DNA of 64,000 nucleotides, taken from the NCBI GenBank assembly GCA_002224055.1, contig AZLU01000002.1, positions 610,827 to 674,826 on the forward strand, written 5' to 3'. The notes under the pieces are model-generated. The model was not told where the DNA came from, searched no databases, and saw only the letters and a list, made by a program, of their open reading frames with translations. The position numbers were made by a program, and so were the translations under genes. This document shows positions 49,084-60,867 of the stretch, one piece after another. This stretch comes from Pezizomycotina sp. ARF18. Lineage: Eukaryota; Ascomycota. Position 1 is the first letter of the stretch, and each line of letters begins with the position of its first letter.

Positions 49084-52000
49084 CTACGACGACATCCGCT
49101 CCCTATCCCTGGAGCTCGGCGACGGAGACGCTTTTGCTGCGGCCGGTCTTCTTGTAGAGAGGTCGAGGAAGAAGCCATCGCGGTCATCGTCATCGTCTGA
49201 CTCGCAGTCGGTATCGTCGTCAGGCTCGTAGTCATCGTGATGGACGGAGCTGATGGTGATACTTTGATGAATCATCCGTGAACAGCTCGGGTTTCATCGT
49301 CGGAGAGTCGGCCTGCCGGTTCGCGCGGGAGGACACGAGGACTAGCGAGGGAAGGAGACCCGTCGGTGACGCTGAGCTGACGCTTGGGAGAAGCGGCGGC
49401 GTTGTACGTAGACCACTGCTCTTCTGTAGACAGCGACGACGAGGCGGAAAGAATGCTCGGGTAGCTCGTGAGTTACTCAGGCTTGAAGTAGCGAACCTCT
49501 CGTCGAACTGGAGGTAATGAGACCGCTCGTAGACCGCTCCGAGGCATACCTTATCAGACTGAGTGTGACGGTGCTGGCGGCCGATCGCCGAGCGGCTGGG
49601 AGTGTGGGGAGCAGCGGGGGACCGAGTGCGAGGGAGATATCCGGAGAAATCAGCGAGACCGGAGAGGCGGTGCCTTGGGAGCGAGCACCCTAGAGACAAG
49701 ACCGGGACTCCAAGTAGCATCCGGGCGGTGGATCCTTCGGCGGGTGATCGTGCTGTCGTCGCCGTTTTGTCCCGAAGAGACTGAACGGCCACCGAAGCCC
49801 TGAAGAGGTCGCCATCGGGGCTGCGCAGGCAGTCTTCCTCTTCGACCGGAGGGCAGAAGGAGTTCCTTCTCCTCGACGGGGAGACGCTCCTCATGAAGCG
49901 GCGTTTTCGGGTCGGCGACGTCTGGCGGGGCCGGCGCCGGCGCCATCGTGGGAAGAGTCGGTGCTGCTGCGGGCTCCTCGTTAGGAAACAGAATACGGTG
50001 CGGGCCTTCGATGGGAGATACCGGCATGCTAGGCATCGGGCTCGAAGGGAGAGAGGGCTGCGGCGAACCGCTGTGGTTGGACGTCGCGGCAGACAATCTC
50101 ATGAGGGAATCGAAAGACTGCCTACTAGACCGCTTCAACGCTCCTCCCCAGCTCCTCAGCGACCCGGAATGACCTTCTCCTTCTCCTTGTCCTTGCCCTT
50201 CTTCTTGTGCTCCTGGTGTTCCGCCGATGGGTGGATAAGGTCTCCGCTGGTAACAGCCGGACGACATGTTGGACGAGCTGGTCTCTCCGCTACCGTCCTC
50301 CCTAGAGATGGCGTGTCGCCGATCATGTCACGGCTCCTGATGCTGCGGACGATCCTTCCCATGCCAAAGCGAGAGCCGAAGATACCGCTACTCCTGTTGG
50401 AGGAAGATTCGAGCTGCTGCAGGACCGACTGCTGCTGTTGCTGCTGCAAACGGTCGTGGGGTTGCGGTGACGTGTGGGGGAGTGTTAGTGGCGGAGGAGT
50501 GCCGACTTTGAGAGGAGTAGGCGGAGGAGGTGCGAACGGGCCAGAGGTAGTCCCGGAGGGGTGCTAGAAGCGCGGTCCTTGTTTGCCGCGGCAGCCGAAG
50601 TTGCGCGTCGAAGAGGAGAGGGGTTCGGAGGGCCGGCAGCAAGGGACGAAGACTTCTTCCTAAGGGCCTTCTCGGCTTCAGACTCCGGGACGTCGTGCTT
50701 CTCAGCGGAGTCAGGTGCAGAGTAGCCGCGGTATCGTTGTCGTGGAGCTGTGGGCACTGGTGACGGCCACCGCGCTGTGTGCTCGCCTCCTAAGGCCGAC
50801 CACGCCTGCTACCCGCCAACCACTTTGCGAATGCCGCTCCGAACCCTTCCGAGGATAGAAGCAGGGATGACGGCAGCTTCGACTTCTTCCTTGGAGACTT
50901 CAACGAGGCCAGCCCTTTGCGGGTCGGAATCTCGAGCCAGGTCATCGGATCCTCAAGGTCACTGAGGACCCATGGGTGGCGCTTGACTTCCTCGAGCGTG
51001 ATCCTCTCCTTCTGGTCCTTGGTAAGAAGCCTTTCCAGCAGATCCCGAAGGTCATTGCAGACTGGCTCGTAGGTCGTATTTTCTCCGGCCCAGCTACCTT
51101 GTTGGACGATACCCGTCTGGAAGTCCCGGGGCGAGAACTCGAAGGATGGCAGTATCAGGTCGGAGCTGGTCTTCGGGATGAAAAGCGGCTGGTTGCTGAT
51201 CCGAGTGAAGAGCTCAAACTCGCCATCGGCAAGGAACGGCAGCGAGCGAAGACGAGGCAGTACAGCGTAACACGAGAGCCCAGATATCGATCGCCGACGT
51301 TATAGGCGGTCGCGGTTTGGAAAGTCTAAACGTAGAAAAGTTCAGCAACGCAAATATACTTATCGAAGATTGAGAATTATAAGTTACCTGTGTAGCATAG
51401 CTCCGGGGCAAAGAACGCAGGAGTACGACGGTCTTTGCCAATTCGATGTGTTTTGGTTAAGCTCAGGGCCGTTCTCATCATCCGCACCGGGCCGAGTAGC
51501 TGACGCCAAAGTCGGAAATTTGACCGGTGGTCACGGTTCCAAAGGAGGTTGGCAGGCTTGATATCCCGGTGGATGATGCCCTGAAGTGGAGGTATTCGAG
51601 TCCGAGCACGGTATCACGGAGATCGATCGGCTTGCTGTAGCGTGAGGGGGGACACGTAATCAGCTCGGTTCGAGTTCGCTGGAGTTGTGGTGGTAGAGAA
51701 AAAGGTTGCGCTGAAGGCTAGACGCCATCAATTTCGAAGTGGTTGAGCGGGTTCTGCGAGTGGTAGCTGTGGCGGTCCGCCGGTGTCTCGTTGTCTTCCT
51801 CGTCGTGTAGTAAATCGGAGACCTCATATCTGTTCAGTCTGGCACCGACTCGAGGGACCAGAGGTGTTTCAGCAGGGTCCTGGTTGTCTTCCGCCTCGCC
51901 CTAGCCTTTTTTCTTCGTCCTTGCGAAGCTTCTCACGCAGCCTTCTTGCGCTTCCGGCGTTGGCGGCGACACTTTCGCTTCGGGTCGTCGTCAGTTGATC

Positions 52001-52833
52001 TAGCGGTTCACGGTGGCCAGCCGCCGGAGCCGTTCGACCTCTGGTTCCCTCAGCGCGATCCGCTCGTCTCCAACTGCCGCACCGAATCTCGCCGAGCTCG
52101 ACGTACTCGAGACGAGGTGATCTTCTTGCAGGCGGATCGTCGATTACCTCGAGAGGCGGACGACGTGTCGTGCCGCACTTCTTGAGATGCAATTTCGCCG
52201 GCGTACTTTTTCTTCCTGCGAGTGACCTTGTTCAGCCCTTGGGTCCAGCCGCGGCCTCGAGGTCGGTCGATGATCTTAATCCGACGTAGTCACCGTTCTC
52301 GAGGTTCCGTCCAGTTGACCTTGCCGTGAACGCCGCGGCCGAATCTCGTTGATGATTGTAGTGGTTGATCGATTTCCGGCCGGAGATGGGATCGAAGATC
52401 GATGTCGAGCAGTGGTCTCCTTGACGGTTGGCGTTGGTGAAGTGTAGGTACGGCGAAGGGTGGAAGAGCTGAGGCCGGAGCTGGCGATGGACTAGAGCGG
52501 TAGTGGCGGGAGTAGGGGTAGGGGGCGTGGACTGCACCGACGAGGCGGAACCGCTGTGCTGGGAAGAATGGCGACGTTCGATTGGCCTTGCTGGCGTTGT
52601 TTAGGGTGACTGTTCGCGGAGGATGCGATGGAGAGCAAGGGATCCACATTTGGCTTTGCGAGGGTTGCCTGGTACCGGTTCGGAGAGGTTTTGAAGTTGC
52701 TGGCAGCTGCAGCGTCGGATACGTGGACGAAGACGGGCGCCGTAGCCTCGGGGCATCTGTGTAATTGCGAGACCGTTATTGGACAGTGAAGCGGCATCAC
52801 CACCGACGGATCGTGCTCGTTCGTGATTGGCAT
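49084..52833 (-). CDS. ssp1: Ssp1/CaMKK-type kinase (activator of SNF1/AMPK)
   Basis: This Ser/Thr kinase belongs to the Ssp1, Tos3/Sak1/Elm1 and CaMKK group, which phosphorylates the activation loop of the SNF1/AMPK kinase in energy and stress responses. From ATG 52833 (MPITNEHDPSVVMPLH) a Ser/Pro-rich N-terminus leads to the kinase domain at about 52350-50960. Motifs: GRGVHGKV glycine loop, LEVIDDP, EYVELGEI, HRDIKP (near 51565), DFGVS (near 51500), TPAFFAPELCYT, AIDIWAL and LYCLVFA. A clear intron lies at 51326-51387. The long C-terminal tail is low-complexity, Pro/Ser/Arg-rich, with a QQQQQQ run (50430-50450) and an acidic end (DTDCESDDDDDRDGF) before TAG 49084. The tail is GC-rich and preserved in long frames. 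The kinase part has many single-base frame breaks. An upstream in-frame GTG at 52911 is not used as start. Confidence 0.9.
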
Positions 52834-54848
52834 GCTCTGCGTTTTATGGGGGGTGGTTTTTACGTTGGAACCGTTCCTTAAGGAATTGTTTTTTCTTGTG
52901 GATGTCGTCACGAATTTTAAAGGGAGAAAAAAAAAAAGAAAAAAAAAAAGGAGACGGAGAGAATGGAGTAGGAGACTAAGAACGCAAAAATGGATTTCCC
53001 CTTAAAATAGTTTATTCTGTGCCTCCTTACGAAGTACATTATGTGTGAGAGAAGGTGTTTTCTTTTTCTCGGGATCGTGAGTATTCCACAGCTGTGGTTT
53101 CGTTGGAGGACAAGGGAAAGAAAGATATGGAAGAGAAGGTAATAGTGCCCGTAGTTAATGTGCTCTCCTAGACCCCGGAAATTGTCCGAGACAGCCTCTT
53201 CCTTTTCCTTTTTTCTTGTTTAAATCTTCAAGCCAGAGGTGCTCCTATTCGCTCCCTGTTTCAAAACGGATAATCGTGAAATAAGAAGAAAAGAAAGGAA
53301 AAAAAACAGTATAACACTAAATAAATAAAATTGGACCCTTATCACTGCTGCAGCTTGACCGGTGTCCAGAATAGAAGGAGGCGTCGCTTTGTAAGGAAAA
53401 AGTAAAGAAAAGGAGAAATGACTGGTAAGGACTGGGAATGTGATGGTATTCAAGAAGAAGAAGAATCTGAATCTGTAGAGTTTGAAAACACTTGGTGAAT
53501 TAATAAACTTTGAGCTCTACCACTGCCAATTGGAAGGAGGCTTTCGTTCAGTTTAAAAAGGAAAAAAAAAAAAAAAAAAGTCGTGTGAGAGGGCAAAGAG
53601 TATATATACTCACTTTAGGTATTATCTATCCCAATCCACCGAAAGGAACGACAGAAAACGAAGCTCATTAATTGATCGTGAAGAGAGAGATCCCCACGAC
53701 CAGAAAACAAGAGGGAAAAGATGAATCGTGAGAATTCGAAAAGTTGTTTCGTTATTGTGTGTTTTTGGAAAGGGAGTGTAGGGTCGATGATGTTAATATA
53801 ACGGTTCAATATTGCAAAATCCGTTATTTTTCTTGTGTTGGTTTTTAGCTTTTTCTATTTCTTCGACGGGATAAAATAGAAAAATAGGAAGGGGGGACTG
53901 AGGCTGTTTATACGGGCAGAAAAATATCGAAAAAAAATATGATTGAGGGAACTAGAAAGAGAGAGAAAAAAAAGAAAGAAAGAAGAACAAGAAAGGGAAG
54001 AGAACCTAGAGAGAGGTACGTCTGCTTTTTTTTTTTTTTTTTTTCCTTCTTTTTTTCCCTTTTTTTTATTTTTTTTTTTTTTGTGAGATTTTTTGCTGGG
54101 GTAGAGAGAAAAACTAGAAGGGAAGTGGGGAAAAAGAAAAAGAAAAGAAATTGAGAGCACGCTTTTAGGAAAAATAAAAAAAAAAATCGTAAATAAATTA
54201 TTGGCAAAAAAAAAATAACACAGCAATAATAATAATAATTATAATAAAATTTACGAAGAGGAAAAAGAGGTATTAGAGGGTGGGTGTTGTGTGGGCTAAG
54301 AAGAAAGAAAGAGTAGGGGGTGTATATTTTGAATTTATTTTTTGGGGTCTACAACAAATTTTCTACCACTTTTTTCTACCAATGTCCTTTTTTTTTTTTC
54401 CCTTTTTCCCTCCTCTCTTTCTTTCTAACACCGCAGACTCCCCGAAATTTTCCCCTCTTCTACCAGAAAGTCACTCTCCATCTTCTCATGACATTCATTA
54501 GTGTCAAGGACATAGGACATTACTCTCACGCTCCATGTCCACACACAGTGTGAGCTCAGTTACTACCACCATACGACGAGGGCACGATCCGTTTTGAAGG
54601 GGGAGCTTTTTACGACGGTTATATCCCTCTGCATAGTTCCAGTCATCTGTGTAAATCCCCAGTGGCCTTCAAGCAAAAGAAGAGAGAGAAAAGACCAAAA
54701 ACAAACTTGCAGGGGTCTCTGATTGGCAGGGAAGAGGGAGGGGCAGATCCAGAATGCCACCGTCCATCTCTTCTTCTTTTTGCTATTTTTCTGTTGTATT
54801 TGCGTTTTTTCTTTTTTTTTTTTTTTTTTCCTCTCACTATCTTTTTTT

Positions 54849-54875
54849 CCTTTCCTTTCCTTTCCTTTCCTTCCC
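54849..54875. repeat. (CCTTT)n microsatellite
   Basis: About five units of CCTTT lie in a longer pyrimidine-rich block (54780-54895). Confidence 0.85.
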
Positions 54876-57498
54876 TTTCGCACACACATTTTTCACTGTC
54901 ATAATTCCCACCACACCACGATGGTATTTTTTTGCTCTTTCGTCCCCCTCCATCTGTCTTTCTCTCTCTATACACTCTTTTTTTTTACTCCTTTTCCCTT
55001 TAGTTGTTGCGGTGGGACCGATCATGAGCATGGAGGGGCCTCAGCGGATGTATACGGTGTCAGTAGAATGCATGTCATGCTTTTTTGTTTATGAAGATAT
55101 TTTCTAAAGGTAAGTGAGAGGAATACTTCATCCTTCATCCTTTCGAAGCTTCCGAGTTTCAAAGAATCTCTAACAATTGTTCTCCAGGCTGTACCCAAGA
55201 GCTTCCATTTCAGCAGCACGTTTGATTTACATTTCACGGCCAACAGAAAAAAATTTATCTGCACCCTGACGAGTGATCGCCACGAATGACGATACCAAGA
55301 CTTTTTCAACACGCACTAAGAGGACACAAAACCCTACGCCGCTCACTTTAAAGGAAAAAAAAAATTTTTTTCTCTTCAAGGTCCTCTCCAACAGGCAGGA
55401 TCACTTATTCAGTTTGTTTGAGAGAATTTTGCTAGCGTGCTAGCGGATCTTACGACTTGGAATTGATACGTTGGACGAACTGCTATTCAAGGGAGGCGAC
55501 TAAAGCGGAACTGATAGGCGCGTCACTACTGATCCAGAAAGAGGGAAGAAACCAAGAGGCAATTGAGTGAGAAAATTGTGAGCTTTTCCATCTATCCTTC
55601 AATGCGCAAGCAGCGTTTACCTTGTTTAAATAAATTTGGGAAGCTGTTGAGATCTAACTTTTTGACCTAACAGGGGTTTCATTCGGAGCAAAAAGATGAA
55701 TCTCTATCTACAAGACAAGAAACCATCGTCTTTTTTTCAACTCCTCCTCCTTCAAGGATTCATGGGATAAAACGCGCTTTTTCACTCTTTCATTCATTCA
55801 AAGGAAAGTGCCCCTCTTTTTTTCTTTCTTTTTTTTTTTTCGTTACCAAGAGTGGGAGCTCCCGGACTATCACCCAGCGGACGCTGTAGTGAATCTGATT
55901 GTCTGAAAAGATGAAAATCTATCTTGAAGCAATCAAATAGTCAGTTACGTCAAGGGAACCATTTTCAGCGCTCGGGATCTACAGCGGATATCTCCTCTGA
56001 ATGAAACATGTGGAATTTCTCTTTTCGTCTTTTTATACCACGGTGATCTTTTCCTTCTTTCTCTCTCTGCATTTTTATTTTATTTTTTTTATATATTTCT
56101 ATTTTTTTTTTTTTTTCAACGATTTCTAATCATCGTGGCTAATATTGAGACTTTAGAATGTTAGTACCGTTCACCAGACTTTTGATATGAGACCACTATA
56201 TTTTATTATTCGATCTCTGTCTCATTTTTTCAACGAATCGCATCCCAGAATTGCAAGAAAACAAAAAAAATAAGAGGTTGCCGGTGAACCAGTGGCGTCT
56301 AGGGCTAATTGACGCCTCTTCTGTCTTTTTGGTTAAAGTTTCTCGCGATAAGATTAAACTACCGATCGTGGTTATTGCTCAGCGACGTGCCGATGCGAGG
56401 AAATCCGAGTCGAGACAAAAATAACAACACGGACAATCTTTTCTGCAATGATTTCCCTGGAAATTGTTGATAGAAACAAACACGATTTGTGAGTCGGGGG
56501 GCTTTTCACTTTTTTTTTTTTTTTTTTTTTTTTTTGTGGGAACAGTGATCGGATTTAACGAAACGAAACTAAAAAGAACATGCGAAATTAATATCTGGGG
56601 AGGGGCGTGGCTTTCGATTTTCGGATATATTTCTCCGGCATATGGGGCTGCCCCACGATACTTACATCATCAGATGTCTCGACTCTAATCTTTGGTACTT
56701 TTTGCACCGCCAGTCTGTTTAGCGGAATACTCGAAGTGTTCAAGTGCAACTTTTTTATATAGTGGCATGTTTGGTGAGAATGTTCAAATGCTGTAAGCGC
56801 CGGTTCGGGGAATTATTGGATATTTTGGACGTCGTTGTTGCTGCTGCCTTTCTTTCCCCAAGTGGAGAATAATGGCTTTTCTTGTAATTGCAGATTGGCT
56901 CCGCCCGTAAACCACGAGTGCGCCGAACGCCTATCTCGAGCGACAGACCCGGTAAGAAACATTTTGTGGTTGAAGGATGGGGAAAAGGTAAAAAAAAGCC
57001 CGAGAAGGAAATCAATTATTAATTATTGTGTATCTCATCTGTGGTGCCAAAAAATTTAAAATCTTTGTTGAGGAAAAGGACAAGAAAAAAAAAAGAAAAT
57101 CAGATCAATTGCTCCAATAGTAAGTAGCAACAAAACACTTTTTTTAGAAAGGGAGTTAGAACACGCTACAACCCCTTGCCGTTCAGGATAGATTGTCTGC
57201 TGCTGTGCATTCGTAAGGCTCATCCTTTCCCTGGTATTGCAGTTTTTTTGCGGGATTTAATTACCATTTTTTTTGTTGCCAAGAAAAATGCTGAGAGTTA
57301 AAGACTTTGGTGATAAGGAATTGTGAATGAATATCGCCTCATTCGACACCTCTTGCACGTTTTTTTTTTTTTTTTTTTTTTTGAAGAATTGGCGAATATT
57401 TTCAGCATGCTTACAGGTTTATATACTTCTGAGCAACGAATGTTTTCTAAAGCTCAGCAGAGATAGAGGAGATGCTGCCTTCTAAATAGCGCGATTTT

Positions 57499-57529
<31 letters not shown>

Positions 57530-60500
57530 CCTTCAGCCTCCCCGATCGTGTGCATGAAGCTTCGATCTACAGCGAGGATGTATTATTTCTTATTTCTTTA
57601 GAGGAAGAAAAAAAAAAAAAAAGGATAAAACAAAAACCGGCAGATACCATTGTGGATTTCTTTCTTTTGTCCTCTGATAAGAAGTATTACAAAAAAAGAC
57701 AAGAAGATAAGAAAGAAAAGGTCCCGACCGCTCGCTCTCAGCAGTGGCCTTTTATTTCCGCGGGAGCCGTCGTAGCCAGAAACATCCCAGCTATATGGGC
57801 CGCAGCCCTCTCAGGTTTTTTCCATTTAACTCTCCTGATTGCCCTTTCTAGCCTTTTTTCCAAACGAAGGATCGAGGAGGTTACAGATGGTCACAAAATG
57901 TCAGGCCACTTCCGCACATGTGCTCCCCCTCTTCATCCTTCTTCACATTAAACCCCAAAACTTTTGGAACCAAAGGCGCAACAAAACACTCAAAAAATCC
58001 AGTCTTTGACTCTTGTGTTTTTGGCCGGTATACGCTTTTATAGAATAGGAATGAGGATTTGGGGGGTTAACGTTTTATATAAGACTACCATGACTGCGCA
58101 GTGATTAACAAAATGTCAAAGAAGCATGAGGAATTTGGGGGGGGGTTTCATGAAGGATGATATTTCAAATACGACTAAGAAAAGATGAAGTAGCAAGGGT
58201 CCTTTTGGAAGATCGCGCGATCGTCAGAGTAAGAAGGGACCTCCATGCTAGTGACTGAGGGTGTTGTTCTTTCTTAGTCATTCTCCTTCCCTTATGCCTG
58301 ACTGAAGTCTCGAACGAACGCACGGCGCGCCGGCGTCTGAAAAAAAAAATTTTTTTTTTCTTTCCGTCAAAAGGCGATGATCGACGGAAACATGCATGTC
58401 GCCTTTTGAGTAAAAGAGTGTTCATAAAAAAATATAAAGTGTACACGACTTTTTGCGACTTCACTTCACTTTTCCTTTACTATCGTGATAGCGATAGAGG
58501 ATTTAACTATTCCTAACTGCCTGAAATGAATAAATACGCCTTATTCGAATATTCGTTATAATTTAAAAAAAGACCACGGGTGCTTTTTTAACTACCCTGC
58601 ACTTTGTAACAAAAAAGACACGATAAAAGAAGAAAAAAAGGGTTCGTCGATGACGGGCCAAGACAAGATTTTCACTATCTGCTTGCCGACATCCGAGAAA
58701 AATTGACAAGAAAAGAAAAGAAAATGTAAAAAAAAAAAAAAAAAAAAAGTCGCACGGTATCTTCATCATCGGATATAATCATCATGTAGGAAAGAGAAAA
58801 ATTCGTTAAATACTCGACTCCTATTCGACTAGAGAGCTATTCGAGACATTCGAGACATTTTTATTATAATTACTTATATTACATCGGTGCGCACGATATT
58901 CGAAACCGTTAGGTATACAAGTATTATATTTCTTCTCTTATTTTATATAATAAGAACGATAATTCCTTTCGCTTAGAAATCACAGGCGGCATCCTGTACG
59001 TACGCATATGGTCGAGCCCTTTCTCTTGCTCTTCAAACTCCGATGGAGGGGTCGCCTCTTCGCCAATAGTAAAATTCCAATGACATTACTTGCGCGGTTT
59101 TAGTCTTAAATGATCTATAAGACATAATATCAGATTAATCAACTAATTTTGGTATACTCTCGAGGTCTCTTATACTAATACAAGGAAGGAAGTTCGCGAC
59201 TCATGAATGCACTCTCGCTCACATCACCGAGCCCCGATCTGCTCTGCCGAAGGATACCGGTCGGCGCGCATGTAACAATACAAGGGAAACCCCAAAAAAC
59301 GATAACACGAAAAGATGGCGGCGTACGTGAGATTTCGTCCAACAAACTTATTTTAATACAACAAAAACGCGGGTTAGCAGGTAATTTCCTCCCCCACTTT
59401 CACATTATTATATATCAGATATCCCCAGAGAAAAGATAGCGTTCCTATCTTCCTTTTCTCTCTCCTTCATCATTGAGTATATATCCCAAAAACTCCAACT
59501 CTATTATACAACAGCCCGTGGCACTTTTTCAATATCAAATAAAAAAAAAGAACCATTCCACTTTTAAATTTGTGAAGCGTAGAGTACAGCGGGCGTTTAT
59601 CTCCTTTCTCCAACTTCTTAGTAGGGATACATTCGTCAATACCAATCCCGACTACAGTTCATCCCTTACATGATGTATCCTACGCTTTGTTTCTGTTATA
59701 ATATCACAACCGATTCGTTGCTTTTTTTTTTTTTTTTTTTTTTTTTTTGAGGCGAGCCGCCCTTTCCTTCTTGCCAAGAAACAAATGCCGCATATTCTTT
59801 CCTTGTCTCCACAAAATACAATAATATAACAAGAACGATAATAATAGTAAAATATTTTAGAGACCGTTTCTTACAATACCACGGGAGTGGTATAGCTGAA
59901 AAGGTCCTCTTTTTGGAAAAGTTTTGCATTCCTGGTCGAAGAAGGTCAGGTCTCTTTCTCCACGTTTTGTGTTTTGTGTTTTTTTTTTTGTATATTGTGT
60001 ATTGTATACGTCTCACAGGAAGGGACTGGGTTTTATTAATTGTGAATATTTTCAGAAAGGAGTGATAATGGTCAAGGTGTACCCTGAAGAGCAAATTCAG
60101 ATATAAAATCACCTCAGCCTTCTGTTGCACGAAATACTAAGACTTTAGAAACGGGTGATTTTAACTTAGAAAGATCCCAGAAAGGTCAACCCTTCAAGAA
60201 GCGTTCTCATCGAATTAAAAAAAAAAAAAAAACTTTCTCTCCTGAATATATTTCTCTGCAGCTATTCAGCTCTAAAAAAGCCTGCACCATGTCGAAACGA
60301 TACATATTCTCATATGTAAACCTCGTACTTTTGATACATACATTCTGCTTCATGCCGGCTGACGTCGCAGCAAACAACTCTCGACTGGTGATAGGACAAT
60401 TCCTCGAGGCTTTTGGTCCAATTATACCTTACCGGATATAATAACGCAGAAGAAACCGCCATGGTAGCAGTCTCAGAAGGCTTTTCTGTGGTTCAAAATA

Positions 60501-60687
60501 ACAACAAATTTTAATACGTCTGTTCCCTGCAATTTAACGTGTTAAGAGAGACACGGAACCACAAAAAATTAAAATGCGCTTTAACCCTTTCGCAAAAGCT
60601 GCATGGCGCAACTTATCTTTTTGTCGCTCATAGCGGACCGACCGGAAAATTATCTTTTTTAAAATAATTTCTCTGGTAACTGCCGGC

Positions 60688-60710
60688 CGTTCGTTATACG
60701 TTAACGAACG
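60688..60710. other. Perfect 9-bp inverted repeat
   Basis: CGTTCGTTA (60688-60696) and TAACGAACG (60702-60710) are separated by 5 nt. It lies about 60 bp before the GTGATGATCC direct repeats. It may be a protein-binding palindrome or chance. Confidence 0.75.
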
Positions 60711-60771
60711 CGAATATCCCTGTCCGCTGCTTCGTTGGAGATACAGTAATTAAGCCGAGAAATCAATTGTA

Positions 60772-60867
60772 AAAGTGATGATCCTCACAATTCCGAAGGG
60801 AAATTCCGTTGGAAAAAAGTGATGATCCTTATAACTTCGGGGGAACAAAGTTTGAAAGTGATGATGA
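60772..60867. repeat. Three-copy spaced direct repeat AAAGTGATGATCC
   Basis: Copies start at 60772, 60816 and 60855 (the last with an extra GAT). The first two share further similarity (TNANAANTTCGNNGG) over about 30 bp. Spacing is 44 and 39 bp. It resembles a decayed minisatellite. Confidence 0.75.

Noticed and set aside
49893-50567. 224-residue plus-strand frame, Gly/Arg/Cys-rich
   Set aside because: It is the antisense shadow of the GC-rich Ser/Pro tail of the Ssp1-type kinase.
57550-57951. 133-residue frame with one possible membrane helix
   Set aside because: The first half is a Lys-rich run from poly-A, and no homology is recognised.
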